Below, in pieces: positions 18,368-26,609 of a stretch of DNA of 34,418 nt. The notes below the pieces were generated by a model. The model did not search any database. It had not been told where the DNA came from and saw only the letters and a program-made list of their open reading frames with translations. Position numbers and translations under genes: made by a program. The DNA is from Nitrospirota bacterium (lineage in GTDB: Bacteria; Nitrospirota; RBG-16-64-22). Location: NCBI GenBank assembly GCA_016195465.1, contig JACPZO010000085.1, forward strand, positions 1 to 34,418, in the 5' to 3' direction. Within the stretch, counting starts at the first letter, position 1; each line of letters begins with the position of its first letter.

Positions 18368-20290
18368 CTACGGTTTTGCCGGGGTTCCGTCCGGCGCTTT
18401 CTTCGGCGCGTCGAGGACGGCGCGGGCTTTCAGCGCCAGGACTTCCGGAGTGAAGGGTTTCTGCAGGAACGCCGCGCCTGATTGAAGGGCTCTGCTCCAG
18501 CCGACCATATCGTCCGTATATCCCGACATGTAAAGGACTTTTGCCTCCGGGCGGAGGGCCGCGAGACTTTCGGCCAGGGCAAGCCCGCCCATTCGCGGCA
18601 TTACGATATCCGTTACGACGAGATCGATCGGGCCGGCGTGGTTCTTCGCGACGAGAAGGGCCTCGTCGCCGTTTCCGGCCTCGATCACGGCATATCCCCG
18701 GTCCCGAAGAACGCGGCCGGCGAAAACGCGCACCGTCGGGTCGTCCTCGACGAGCAGGATCGTCTCCGTTCCGCGAAGCTCCTCGGACGGGACGCTTTCC
18801 TGGCCCGGCGTTGCCTCCTCTTCCGCCTTGGGGAAATAGATCTTGAACGAGGTTCCCTTTCCCGGAGAGCTTTCGATCTCGATGTGCCCCCCGCTCTGCC
18901 TGACGATCCCGTAGACCGTGGCGAGTCCCAGGCCCGTCCCCTTGCCCACCTCCTTCGTCGTGAAGAACGGCTCGAAGATGTGCGAGCGCGTCTCGTCGTC
19001 CATCCCGTGCCCCGTGTCCGAGACCGAAAGCATCACGTGCCGGCCCGGAACCACGCCGACGTGCTCGCGGACGTACGCCTCGGAAAGATCCACGTCCGCC
19101 GTCTCGATCGTGAGCTTCCCCCCCTCCGGCATGGCGTCCCTGGCGTTGACCGCCAGGTTCATGACCACCTGCTCGATCTGCCCCGGATCGGCCTTGACGT
19201 TCGAAAGACCCCGGCCCAGGACCATTATAATCTCCACGTCCTCGCCGATCAGGCGCCCGAGCATCTTCTCCATCTCCGAAACGACCTTGTTCAGGTTCAA
19301 GACCTGGGGCGCCAGGACTTGGCGGCGGCTGAAGGCGAGGAGCTGTCTCGTGAGCCCCGCCGCCCGCTCCCCCGCCTGGCGGATCGCCGAAATCTCGGAC
19401 CGGATGGGGTCGCTCTCCGAAAGCCGCTTGAGCAGGAACTCGCTGTACCCCGTGATGACGGTCAGCATGTTGTTGAAGTCGTGGGCCACGCCCCCCGCGA
19501 GACGCCCCACCGCCTCCATCTTCTGAGACTGGCGGAGCTGGGCCTCGAGCTCTCTCTCGCGTGTGACGTCGAGTTTGATGGCGACGTAGTTGGCGATGCG
19601 GCCGTCCGCGTCGCGGATCGGCGAGATGACCGTCTCCTCCTGGTAGAGCGTGCCGTCTTTCCGCCTGTTCACGAGAACGCCGGTCCAGGCTTCTCCCTTG
19701 AGGAGCGTCCCCCACATTCTCTCGTAGAACGCCCGGTCGTGCCTTCCGCTCTGCAGGATGCTCGGACGCTTGCCGAGCACTTCCTCGCGGGTGTAGCCGG
19801 TCTGCTTCTCGAAGGCGCGGTTGACGTAGACGATCGCGGCGTCGGGGTTCGTGATGATGATCGGCTCGACGGCCTGCTCGACCACGGCGATCATGACGTC
19901 GCGCTCGGCCTCGATCTTTTTCCGTTCGGTCAGGTCGCGGATGATGACGAAATCGGCCGGGTTTCCGCGCCAGGTCGTGATCGACGCCGTGAACTCGACC
20001 GGAACGCTCCGGCCGTCTTTCCGGACCATGAGCGTTTCGTATTGGTGTGGGGTCGTTAATCCCGCCATCCGGCCGTGGAATCGCTCGAGGACCTTGTCCG
20101 CTTCGTCAGGATAGACGACGTCCTTGATGCGGAGATTGTACATCTCCTCGATAGAGTACCCCAGGACTTCGGCGGCGCGCTTGTTGGTGTAGAGGAGGAC
20201 CTCCGGACTGCCGATGACGACGATCCCGTCGTTGGCGTTGTCGACGAGGGCCCGGAAGCATTGCTCGTTGTGTCCGAAGTCGCCTTGCAT
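18368..20290 (-). CDS. hybrid histidine kinase with two PAS domains and a C-terminal receiver
   Basis: A 640-residue cytoplasmic sensor with two PAS domains (about 8-125 and 130-248), a HisKA region with H270 in [11 protein letters not shown], a HATPase_c domain ([33 protein letters not shown]), and a receiver with D561 (DIVMPRMGG) and K611. No transmembrane segment is seen. The ATG at 20290 follows GAGGAAT at good spacing, whereas a longer open frame upstream has no ribosome site and a random-looking composition. It is a single gene converging on iscU. The signal is unknown. Confidence 0.93.
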   Translation of the reverse strand: MQGDFGHNEQCFRALVDNANDGIVVIGSPEVLLYTNKRAAEVLGYSIEEMYNLRIKDVVYPDEADKVLERFHGRMAGLTTPHQYETLMVRKDGRSVPVEFTASITTWRGNPADFVIIRDLTERKKIEAERDVMIAVVEQAVEPIIITNPDAAIVYVNRAFEKQTGYTREEVLGKRPSILQSGRHDRAFYERMWGTLLKGEAWTGVLVNRRKDGTLYQEETVISPIRDADGRIANYVAIKLDVTRERELEAQLRQSQKMEAVGRLAGGVAHDFNNMLTVITGYSEFLLKRLSESDPIRSEISAIRQAGERAAGLTRQLLAFSRRQVLAPQVLNLNKVVSEMEKMLGRLIGEDVEIIMVLGRGLSNVKADPGQIEQVVMNLAVNARDAMPEGGKLTIETADVDLSEAYVREHVGVVPGRHVMLSVSDTGHGMDDETRSHIFEPFFTTKEVGKGTGLGLATVYGIVRQSGGHIEIESSPGKGTSFKIYFPKAEEEATPGQESVPSEELRGTETILLVEDDPTVRVFAGRVLRDRGYAVIEAGNGDEALLVAKNHAGPIDLVVTDIVMPRMGGLALAESLAALRPEAKVLYMSGYTDDMVGWSRALQSGAAFLQKPFTPEVLALKARAVLDAPKKAPDGTPAKP

Positions 20291-20599
20291 CCGCGTATTC
20301 CTCGCTTCGCTGGGAGGCGTCGACTTCCGCGCCGTCGGTCCTGGACGGGGGAACTCAAGTCGTCTGGCCCGCCTCCTGCGGACGTTGGCAACTCTCGGCC
20401 ATCTTACCACAAGCCCTCTTCAAGGAGAAGGAATTGAAAATTGGAGATTGAAAATTTCAAAGTGAAAAGCCAGAGGAAAGGTGTAAATCGCAAAGAAGGG
20501 AACTTCTTCTCTGTTCTTTCGCTTTACAATTTTCACTTTTCGAGTAACGGGATGAGTGTCTTCGGCAATTTACAATTTGAAATTTACAATTTCCAATTT
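20291..20599. other. 309-base gap with inverted AAATTG-type repeats and no gene
   Basis: This region between the hybrid kinase start and the LysR gene end holds AAATTG-type units at 20431-20460 in one orientation and again at 20566-20606 in the opposite one (CAATTT, TTTACAATTT). The pair flanks about 100 AT-rich bases with no credible gene. Upstream of the kinase I see no convincing -35/-10 pair. Confidence 0.6.
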
Positions 20600-21577
20600 T
20601 CAATCTGTCTTTCTTGAATCGGTGACCCGCCCTGCTTGCCCCGCGGCCCGGCGGAGAATGGCCAGGAACGCGAGGAGGGGCGGCGTGGGGTTCCGGGCCC
20701 GCGCCATTACGACCCACGCCGTCAATGGGATCGCGATGCTCTCGCCGCCCACCCGGACGAGACTTCTCCCGGCGGAAACGTACGCCGGAAGGAATGCAAC
20801 GCCGACGCCCTCTTCAACGCACCGGACCAGCCCTTCTATTCCCTCGCGGACCTGAATTCGGGCCGGCCGGATTCGCGTTTCTTCAAGGAACTTCATGACC
20901 GGTCCCCGCCACCCCGGGTAGGCCGGCACGAGAAGCGCGCTCCTCGCGAGGACTTCGCCGATCCCTTCCCCGGTTCCGGCCGCCTTTCCCCGCTTCTTTC
21001 CGGCTCCACCCCCGGCGGGCGCCGCGGCCGATCGCCCCATCATGACCAGCGGGGCCCTGAACAGCGGTTCGGAGAAGAGGGCGCCGGCCGCGGCCGGCGC
21101 GTCGGTCAGGGCGACGTCGCTCCCGCCGGCGATGAGCCGTTCTTCGATGTTCTCGTGCGGCCCGCAACGGACGTCGACGTCCGGCTGGACGCGAAGCAGT
21201 TCCCCCAGGCGGGCGGGAAGCCAGTAGTCCCGGAGCGGCGGAACGGCGCTGATCGTAAGACGCGCCGCTCGGCCGCCGCTCCATTCCTGGATGGCGCGAA
21301 CGGCGTCCGCGCCGAGGGTGAAGATCCGTTGCGCGTGGTCGAGGAGGAGCCGGCCGGCGTCCGTGAGGAGAATCGTCCGTCCTTTGCGGACGTACAACTC
21401 CGCGCCGAGATGATCGGCGAGGGCGCGCACCTGGCGGGAGACCGAAGGCTGGCTCGTGCGGAGAGCGCGGGCGGCCCCCGAGACGCTCCCGAACCGGGCG
21501 ACGTTGTAGAAGAGCCAGAGATGGTTGAAGTTGGGTTGTCGCGGGGTCTCGGCCGGCGTGGAATCGTCCACTTTCAT
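20600..21577 (-). CDS. LysR-family transcriptional regulator
   Basis: A 325-residue LTTR. The N-terminal winged helix-turn-helix spans about residues 17-76 (LWLFYNVARFGSVSGAARAL, then SQPSVSRQVRALADHLG). The rest is a co-inducer-binding domain with an unusual Ala/Gly/Lys-rich insert (about 195-225: PAGGGAGKKRGKAAGTG). The ATG at 21577 follows a perfect AAGGAGGT; the earlier ATG at 21595 lies upstream of that site. A minus-strand TATAAT (21614-21609) is a good -10 box. The gene is divergent from selD with a hairpin-rich spacer between, so it may control the selenium/sulfur genes. That is inference from position. Confidence 0.9.
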   Translation of the reverse strand: MKVDDSTPAETPRQPNFNHLWLFYNVARFGSVSGAARALRTSQPSVSRQVRALADHLGAELYVRKGRTILLTDAGRLLLDHAQRIFTLGADAVRAIQEWSGGRAARLTISAVPPLRDYWLPARLGELLRVQPDVDVRCGPHENIEERLIAGGSDVALTDAPAAAGALFSEPLFRAPLVMMGRSAAAPAGGGAGKKRGKAAGTGEGIGEVLARSALLVPAYPGWRGPVMKFLEETRIRPARIQVREGIEGLVRCVEEGVGVAFLPAYVSAGRSLVRVGGESIAIPLTAWVVMARARNPTPPLLAFLAILRRAAGQAGRVTDSRKTD

Positions 21578-21654
21578 TCCAGACCTCCTTGGCATGAATT
21601 ACGTGCAAATTATATATTGGAAGTCTGTGCGTTCGCCAGGTATTGTTTTCCCCA

Positions 21655-21801
21655 GCAGGCTGCTGAAAAACAGCAGCCTGCGCGCGGTGCAGGGATGCAC
21701 CGCCAAATCGCGAAGATTTGGTGTCGAGCGATTTGAAAGACTTGCGCGAATTGACTTCGCGCAAGTCGTGGCTGAAAAAGCCATGGATGGACTTTTTCAG
21801 C
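21655..21801. mobile_element. chain of perfect hairpins, possible MITE-like element
   Basis: Five hairpins follow one another: GCAGGCTGCTG/CAGCAGCCTGC (21655-21681), GCGGTGCA/TGCACCGC (21684-21703), CAAATC/GATTTG (21704-21720), GACTTGCGCGAA/TTCGCGCAAGTC (21739-21767, 12 pairs) and GCTGAAAAAG/CTTTTTCAGC (21771-21801). The outer ends share G-TGCTGAAAAA in inverted orientation, as in a small non-autonomous element. There is no transposase. It could also act as a structured leader for selD. Confidence 0.6.
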
Positions 21802-21838
21802 ATCTTGATAGATAAAGACCGAAGGAGAGCCTGCTCCC

Positions 21839-22873
21839 ATGCTGCCGCTTCCGCTCACCCAGTTCTCCCACGGCGCCGGCTGAGCCTGCAAGATCAGCCC
21901 GCAGGACCTGGTCCAGGTCCTCCGCTATCTTCCTCCCGTGACCGATCCCAACGCCCTTGAGGGCCGGGGCCACATGGACGACGCCGCCGTCTACCGCCTG
22001 ACCGACGACCTCGCCGTCGTTCAATCCGTCGATTTCATCACGCCCGTCGTCGATGACCCGTACCGCTTCGGCCGGATCGCCGCCGCGAACGCCCTTTCGG
22101 ACATCTACGCGATGGGCGCGAAGCCGCTCTTCGCCCTGAACCTCGTGGGGTTCCCGGTGAAGACGCTCCCCATGGGCGTCCTGGGAGAGATTCTGAAGGG
22201 CGCGGCCCACAAGGCCGCGGAGGCGGAGATTCAAATCCTCGGCGGGCACTCGATCGAGGACTTCGAGCCGAAGTTTGGGCTGTCGGTGACGGGAGTCGTC
22301 CATCCGGCCCGAGTCGTCCGCAACTCCACGGCCCGCCCGGGAGACCGGCTGATCCTCACGAAGCCGCTGGGAATCGGGGTCATCACGACGGCGGGGGATC
22401 GAGCGGGTTCGGATGTTTTGGAGCGGGCGGTCGCCGCGATGGAAACGCTCAACGCCGCCGCGAGCGGCGCGATGACGAACGTCGGCGTCTCCGCGTGCAC
22501 GGACGTGACGGGGTTCGGGCTCCTGGGGCACCTGTACGAGATGGCCACGGCGAGCGGCGTGGGCGCCGTCGTCATGGCGGCGTCCGTCCCCGTTCTTCCG
22601 GAGGCGGAAAGGCTCGCGTCCGAGGGAATCGCGCCGGCCGGAAGTCACAGCAACCTCGCGTATCTCGAGGACCGGGTGGAGTGGGGGAGGGCCGCGACGA
22701 AGACCCGGAAGATTCTCCTTTCCGACGCCCAGACGTCGGGGGGGCTTCTGATCGCCGTGCCGGCCGCGAGGAGCCGCAAGCTCCTGAAGAGACTCCACGA
22801 GGCCGGCGTGGCGGAGGCCGTCGAGATCGGCGGGATCGTGACCGACAAGTCGGCGATGATCAAGATCGTTTGA
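21839..22873 (+). CDS. selD: selenophosphate synthetase, selenocysteine-containing
   Basis: SelD makes selenophosphate from selenide and ATP, the selenium donor for selenocysteine and other seleno-modifications. The full product is 344 residues if the in-frame TGA at 21881-21883 is read as selenocysteine. The N-terminus then reads LTQFSHGAGUACKI, with U15 and C17 aligning to C17 and C19 of the Escherichia coli enzyme; K18 is the expected catalytic Lys. The ATP-binding body (HMDDAAVY, VDFITPVVDDPY, GRIAAANALSDIYAMG, LGGHSIED, TDVTGFGLLGH, SDAQTSGGLLIAV) is intact. A start after the TGA would delete the active site. The ATG at 21839 has GGAG about 12 bases upstream. A hairpin suitable as a SECIS follows the TGA. 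Confidence 0.95.
21881..21920 (+). promoter_or_regulatory. UGA(Sec) codon and SECIS-like hairpin in selD
   Basis: After the TGA (21881-21883), GGACCTG (21904-21910) pairs perfectly with CAGGTCC (21914-21920) across a GTC loop, so GGTC sits at the apex 27-30 bases after the codon. Bacterial SECIS hairpins carry a G in the first apical-loop positions at about this distance. Confidence 0.8.
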
Positions 22874-22878
22874 AGGCC

Positions 22879-22982
22879 GGTGAATGGGTGAATCGGTGAA
22901 TGGGTGAATCGGTGAATCGGTGAATCGGTGAATCGGTGAATCGGTGAATGGGTGCATCGGTGAATGGGTGAATCGGTGAATT
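22879..22982 (+). repeat. GGTGAATN octamer array downstream of selD
   Basis: Thirteen uninterrupted units. The eighth base is C in eight units, G in four and T in one. Only one unit has a change elsewhere (GGTGCATC). The array begins six bases after the selD stop. Confidence 0.95.
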
Positions 22983-22987
22983 GAAAA

Positions 22988-23083
22988 ACTCCTCCCCTTT
23001 GTAAGGGGAGGCTGGGTGGGGTAGAAGCCCTCCGTTCGACGGCCGCTTCTACCTCCCCCGACCCCTCCTTACAAAGGAGGGGA
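22988..23083. mobile_element. 96-base inverted-repeat element, copy 1
   Basis: Two arms of about 40 bases face each other around a centre GTTCGACGGCCG: the left arm begins ACTCCTCCCCTTTGTAAGG and the right arm ends CCTTACAAAGGAGGGGA. Each arm can also fold on itself. An ungapped second copy, differing at 8 of 96 bases by my count, lies at 32623-32718. It sits directly before the ribosome site of the YeeE/YedE gene. Confidence 0.75.
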
Positions 23084-23106
23084 GGAATAGACGAAGGAGG
23101 TTCGCC

Positions 23107-24234
23107 ATGATCGAAGCGGGAATCAAGGGACTCCTTATGGGGGCGGCGGCGGGATTCGTCCTGCACAGGTCGGGGCTCACGCGCTATTCGCGGATCGCGG
23201 GGGCGCTCCTTCTCCAGGACCTCAAGGCGATCAAGTTCATGTTCGGCGCCCTCGCGACGGCGATGCTGGCGTATGGTCTCGCGGCCGCGTGGGGCGTCCC
23301 CGTCACGCCCCGCGTGAACGCCTACGTGGGGCCGGCCCATCTCCTGGGCGGCCTCCTCTTCGGCGTCGGGATGGGCGCCGCAGGGTTCTGACCCGGCACC
23401 TGCGTGGCCCGGTGGGCCGCGGGGCGCTGGATCGTGACGGGCGGCGTGATCGGCCTCCTGGCCGGCGCGTTCGCGTACGACCTTTTCTTTCCGTCGATGT
23501 TTGCTTGGGGACTGTTCGCTCCTCCGCAGAGCGCGACGCTTCCAATCGTCCTGAACGTTTCATTCGCCGCTGTCGCCCTGCCTCTCGGCGTCCTCATCCT
23601 CCTCATGATGGCCTTGGCCGACAGGCTGGACCCGGCCCGCGGGCGGGCCGCGGCGGGAGAGGGCTCCGAGCCTGTTCTCTACGACCGGATCTTCCGGAAG
23701 GAGTGGGGATGGATCTCCGGGAGCGTCCTTTTCGCCGGCCTGGTCGTCCTGGCGACGGCCCAGGGGGAGTACCTGGGAATCGCGGGCGGGATCCCGTCCT
23801 TCCTCGCCCACGTCACGGCGCCTCTCGGCTACAAGTTCCAGACGGTCGGGGGGCTTTCCGATCACACGGCGTGGCGCGCGGCCCTCATCGTCGGCCTCGT
23901 GCCCGGCGCCTTGATCGCGGCCCGGTTGGCGCGCGTCTCCGCGACGGCGGCCGTGGCGCCGATGTGGAGCGAGGTCATCGGGACGTCGACGGCCAAGCGC
24001 GTCGCCGTGACGACGGGGGCGGGTTTCCTCCTTTCGTTCGGGGCGATGGTCGGCGGCGGATGCACCTCCGGCGCGTTCGTGGCGGGGTGGCCGACGCTCT
24101 CGGTCGGGAACTTCGCCATGGGGATGACCTTCTTCATGACGGCGATGGCGACGGCGTTCCTCGTGTACGGGCGGAAGCGCGCGCGGTTCCACGAGATCCG
24201 CGCCGCCCGCAACATCTCCCTGGCCGACGATTGA
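23107..24234 (+). CDS. YeeE/YedE-family transporter, candidate selenoprotein
   Basis: YeeE/YedE proteins are polytopic inner-membrane carriers for thiosulfate or related sulfur (possibly selenium) species, passing the substrate along conserved cysteines. Reading TGA at 23389-23391 as selenocysteine joins two halves into a 375-residue protein with about ten hydrophobic segments. The first half ends GVGMGAAGF; then U95-P-G-T-C99 replaces the family's C-P-G-T motif, and the second half carries the matching GGGCTSG motif. Stopping at the TGA would leave an 94-residue fragment, and the rest has no independent ribosome site. The ATG at 23107 follows GAAGGAGG. A SECIS-like hairpin follows the TGA. 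Its place after selD suggests transport linked to selenium or sulfur supply. Confidence 0.88.
23389..23421 (+). promoter_or_regulatory. UGA(Sec) codon and SECIS-like hairpin in the YeeE/YedE gene
   Basis: CGTGGCCC (23403-23410) pairs with GGGCCGCG (23414-23421) through eight pairs, one of them U-G, around a GGT loop that lies 20-22 bases after the TGA. The spacing and loop fit a bacterial SECIS. Confidence 0.8.
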
Positions 24235-24382
24235 GAAGTCGTCTCGATATGCGTTTTGGAGGTGTGGCTTCGGAGCGGGTCCTGTCCTCGGCCAGCCCCA
24301 CCGTCCTCGCGGCGAAGCCGCTCCGGGCGGTGAGGCGCCCCGGCCTCGGCCACCCGCTCCAAATGGACGCGAGGGAGAAGAT

Positions 24383-24820
24383 ATGAACGCTCGCTGGCAC
24401 GTTTTCTATGGGTTGCTGATCGTCGTTCTTCTGCTGGGCCTGATCGGCATGGGAAGGCAGGCTGGGGCAACCGCAAAACCGGCCAAGGCCGAATTGACCG
24501 CCGAGGAGGTCTTCGAGAAACTCCTGGCCAATCCCCGCGCCCTTCAGGTGGTGGACATGAGAGGGAAAAAGGACTACGAGGAAGGGCGGGTCCCGGGCGC
24601 GATCAGGCTGGCCCTCGAGACGTTCGAGAAGGTCGACCGGTACAAGGAGACGGTCTTCGTCTCGGACGACGGGGATCGGAAGGCTTTCCGGGAGAAGAGG
24701 GAGATGGTCCTCGTTCCGCGCAACCTCAAGGGGGGGATGGTCGCGTGGGCGCTCGCCCGCCTTCCCCAGGATACGGGCCCGTACGATCCGTTGAAGGCCG
24801 GCCTGATCCGACCCGGCTGA
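24383..24820 (+). CDS. membrane-anchored rhodanese-like protein lacking the catalytic cysteine
   Basis: A 145-residue protein with an N-terminal hydrophobic segment (YGLLIVVLLLGLIGMG, about 9-24), either a signal peptide or a membrane anchor, followed by one rhodanese-fold domain: LQVVDMRGKKDYEEGRVPGAIRLAL, then a VFVSDDGDRKAF loop. In active rhodaneses that loop begins with Cys; here it is Ser followed by DDGD, so persulfide chemistry there is unlikely. The ATG at 24383 follows GAGGGAGAAG. Its TGA stop is followed by CTG-TAA and a GGTC-loop hairpin identical in design to that of the next gene, leaving open a C-terminal Gly-Sec-Leu. A sulfur- or selenium-binding structural role is inferred. 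Confidence 0.75.
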   Translation: MNARWHVFYGLLIVVLLLGLIGMGRQAGATAKPAKAELTAEEVFEKLLANPRALQVVDMRGKKDYEEGRVPGAIRLALETFEKVDRYKETVFVSDDGDRKAFREKREMVLVPRNLKGGMVAWALARLPQDTGPYDPLKAGLIRPG

Positions 24821-24830
24821 CTGTAATGAG

Positions 24831-24846
24831 CCGCCCGGTCGGGCGG
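24831..24846 (+). other. GGTC-loop hairpin after the rhodanese-like gene
   Basis: CCGCCC and GGGCGG enclose GGTC, which begins 17 bases after the TGA at 24818-24820. It could be a weak gene-end hairpin (no T-run follows) or a SECIS-like element. A sister copy with a rearranged stem lies at 25398-25413. Confidence 0.5.
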
Positions 24847-24854
24847 GAAAGAGC

Positions 24855-24921
24855 CGGTGAATCGGTGAATGGGTGAATCGGTGAATTGGTGAATGGGTGA
24901 ATTGGTGAATGGGTGAATGGG
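24855..24921 (+). repeat. GGTGAATN octamer array after the rhodanese-like gene
   Basis: Eight units with C, G or T in the variable position, directly downstream of the GGTC hairpin. Confidence 0.92.
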
Positions 24922-24970
24922 GCAGAAGTCAAAGAGTCGAAGGTCGAAGGTTGAACGATCGAAGAAGACG

Positions 24971-25009
24971 TCCCCTCTCCCCTTTGGGGAGAGGGCCAGG
25001 GTGAGGGGG
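24971..25009. repeat. GAGAGGG palindrome (REP-like), copy 1
   Basis: CCCCTCTCCCC and GGGGAGAGGG form a hairpin around TTT, with a CCAGGGTGAGGGGG tail. It belongs to a widely distributed class of short intergenic palindromes and is followed nine bases later by the next gene. Confidence 0.8.
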
Positions 25010-25017
25010 TTGTAAGG

Positions 25018-25386
25018 ATGTTCACCATGCTGCAAGCGGGCGTCAGGAGAGTCCTCATGGGGGCGGCGGCGCTGTTCCTGGTCGCGCTCTGGACCGGGGA
25101 GGCGTTCGCCCTCGGCGAGCAGATGCTGGGGCGGATCACGGGAGAGAAGTGCGTCACGAAGGGCAAGTTCGGGGAATGCTACCTGAAGGACGCCTTCCCG
25201 ATGGTCTTCCTCACGGAAGACGGGAAGTGGTATCGGGTCGAATCGGTGGGCGACGTCGGGGCGGCCGAGTTGGACAAGGCGTTCGGGAAGAACGTTCTCC
25301 TGGAAGGGTGGACGACGGAGAACAAGGTCTCCATCCTCTCGATGAAGGTCCTGGAGGCGGGGAAGAAAGAATTCTTCAAAGGATGA
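25018..25386 (+). CDS. small exported protein of unknown function
   Basis: I do not recognise the family. The 122-residue product has a signal peptide (charged start, hydrophobic VLMGAAALFLVALW, likely cleavage after GEAFA at about residue 31). The mature part is about 90 residues with two cysteines close together (C46 and C54, in KCVTKGKFGEC), followed by a beta-rich segment (FLTEDGKWYRVESVG, NVLLEGWTTENKVSILSMKVLE). It looks like a small periplasmic binding or redox protein. It lies between two rhodanese genes. Its TGA stop is followed by CTG-TAG and a GGTC-loop hairpin, so a C-terminal Gly-Sec-Leu is conceivable. The ATG at 25018 follows GTAAGGATG and is only moderately supported; an ATG at 25027 is an alternative. 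Confidence 0.65.
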   Translation: MFTMLQAGVRRVLMGAAALFLVALWTGEAFALGEQMLGRITGEKCVTKGKFGECYLKDAFPMVFLTEDGKWYRVESVGDVGAAELDKAFGKNVLLEGWTTENKVSILSMKVLEAGKKEFFKG

Positions 25387-25397
25387 CTGTAGCCGCG

Positions 25398-25413
25398 CGC
25401 CCCGGTCGGGGCG
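25398..25413 (+). other. GGTC-loop hairpin after the small exported protein gene
   Basis: CGCCCC and GGGGCG enclose GGTC, beginning 18 bases after the TGA at 25384-25386. The following GGGAAAGAGCCGGTGAATCGG matches the sequence after the 24831 hairpin exactly, while the stem differs by paired changes. Confidence 0.5.
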
Positions 25414-25421
25414 GGAAAGAG

Positions 25422-25474
25422 CCGGTGAATCGGGGAATCGGTGAATGGGTGAATGGGTGAATCGGTGAATCGGC
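25422..25474 (+). repeat. GGTGAATN octamer array after the small exported protein gene
   Basis: Six units, one degraded to GGGGAATC. A further partial run (GGGTGAATCGGTGAAC) lies at about 25523-25538, just before the sulfurtransferase gene. Confidence 0.9.
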
Positions 25475-25478
25475 AGAT

Positions 25479-25514
25479 CCCCCTCTCCCTTTGGGAGAGG
25501 GATGGGGTGAGGGA
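25479..25514. repeat. GAGAGGG palindrome (REP-like), copy 2
   Basis: CCCTCTCCC and GGGAGAGGG with a TTT loop and a TGGGGTGAGGGA tail, in the same orientation as the copy at 24971. Confidence 0.8.
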
Positions 25515-25558
25515 GTGCCTGGGGGTGAATCGGTGAACCAGGAATGAGGGGTAGCGCC

Positions 25559-26455
25559 GTGAAAAGAACGATAGGTGGAGTATTGCAGGCTGTTGGTTTT
25601 TTCCTGGCCGTCGCTTCGGCCGCGTGGGCGGCGGAGGCGGGTCATGAGAGCTTCTTCATCGACACGGAGGATCTGGCGCGGATCATCGGCGCGCCGGACG
25701 TGCGGGTCGTCGACGCGGCCGACGAGGCGGCTTACGCCCGGGCGCACATTCCGGGGGCCGTCAACGTCTTCTACGTGAATCTTGCGAAGCTCGAGGAGAG
25801 ACGGAAGAGCGGCTCGCCTCTCTCCGCGGCGGACGCCGAGAAGACTTTCGGCGCGGCGGGGATCGACGCGAAGACGCGCGTCATCGTCTACGACGCGGGC
25901 GACGGGCCGGCCGCGTCGGGGGTCTGGTTCGTCCTCCAGCACATGGGCCACGACAACGTCCGCGTCCTGAACGGCGGGTTCCGGAAGTGGATGAAGGAGG
26001 GGCGCCCCGTCACGCAGGACGTCCCGAAGGTCGGGAAGAAGAAGTTCGCCGCGAACCCCCGGCTCGACCAGGTCGTGACGCTCGACTGGGTGAAGAAGAA
26101 CAAAGACCGCAAGGACGTCGTGATCCTCGATGCGCGGTCGTTCAAGGAATACATCGGCGAAGAGGTCAAGGGCGGCGCGTCGCGCGGCGGGCACGTGCCC
26201 GGGGCGGTCCATTACGAGTGGGCGCGGATGTCGGGGGCCCTCGAGACGCTCAAGCCGCTGGACGAGATCGGGAAGGACCTCGATGCCAGGGGGATCACCC
26301 GGAACAAGGAGATCGTGACCTACTGCAACACGGGGATCGGCCGCTCGACGGACGTGGCGATGGTCCTTAAGATGCTGGGGTACGAGAGGGTGCGGGAGTA
26401 CACGGGCTCATGGGAGGACTGGTCGAGCGACCCGAGGCTTCCGATCGCGAAGTGA
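25559..26455 (+). CDS. exported thiosulfate sulfurtransferase with two rhodanese domains
   Basis: Rhodaneses transfer a sulfane sulfur from thiosulfate to cyanide or thiol acceptors through a cysteine persulfide. The 298-residue product starts with a signal peptide (FFLAVASAAWA, cleavage near residue 24), so it acts outside the cytoplasm. The N-terminal rhodanese domain has Asp in place of the catalytic Cys (VYDAGDGPAAS), and the C-terminal domain carries the active C256 in TYCNTGIGRST, as in the classical two-domain enzymes. I chose GTG at 25559 because GAGGGG lies eight bases upstream; an ATG at 25544 adds five residues but has a poor site. It directly precedes the molybdoenzyme genes. Confidence 0.9.
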   Translation: MKRTIGGVLQAVGFFLAVASAAWAAEAGHESFFIDTEDLARIIGAPDVRVVDAADEAAYARAHIPGAVNVFYVNLAKLEERRKSGSPLSAADAEKTFGAAGIDAKTRVIVYDAGDGPAASGVWFVLQHMGHDNVRVLNGGFRKWMKEGRPVTQDVPKVGKKKFAANPRLDQVVTLDWVKKNKDRKDVVILDARSFKEYIGEEVKGGASRGGHVPGAVHYEWARMSGALETLKPLDEIGKDLDARGITRNKEIVTYCNTGIGRSTDVAMVLKMLGYERVREYTGSWEDWSSDPRLPIAK

Positions 26456-26462
26456 TTTCAAA

Positions 26463-26592
26463 AATCGGTGAATCGGTGAATGGGTGAATCGGTGAATGGA
26501 AGAGATCGCCACTGAGGCACGGTGACGCGGATGAGGGGATTCTTTCGAGAGCCTGTTTCTCTGTGCCTCTGTGCCTCTGTGCCTTCGTGGCC
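26463..26592. repeat. octamer array and CTCTGTGC-type repeat before the molybdoenzyme operon
   Basis: Four GGTGAATN units (26466-26499) are followed by a second family: GCCACTGAGGCACGGTGACG near 26507 and CTGTGCCTCTGTGCCTCTG near 26560, whose 8-base units face each other in inverted orientation. Confidence 0.75.
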
Positions 26593-26609
26593 GATGAAGG
26601 GGTTGTGAC

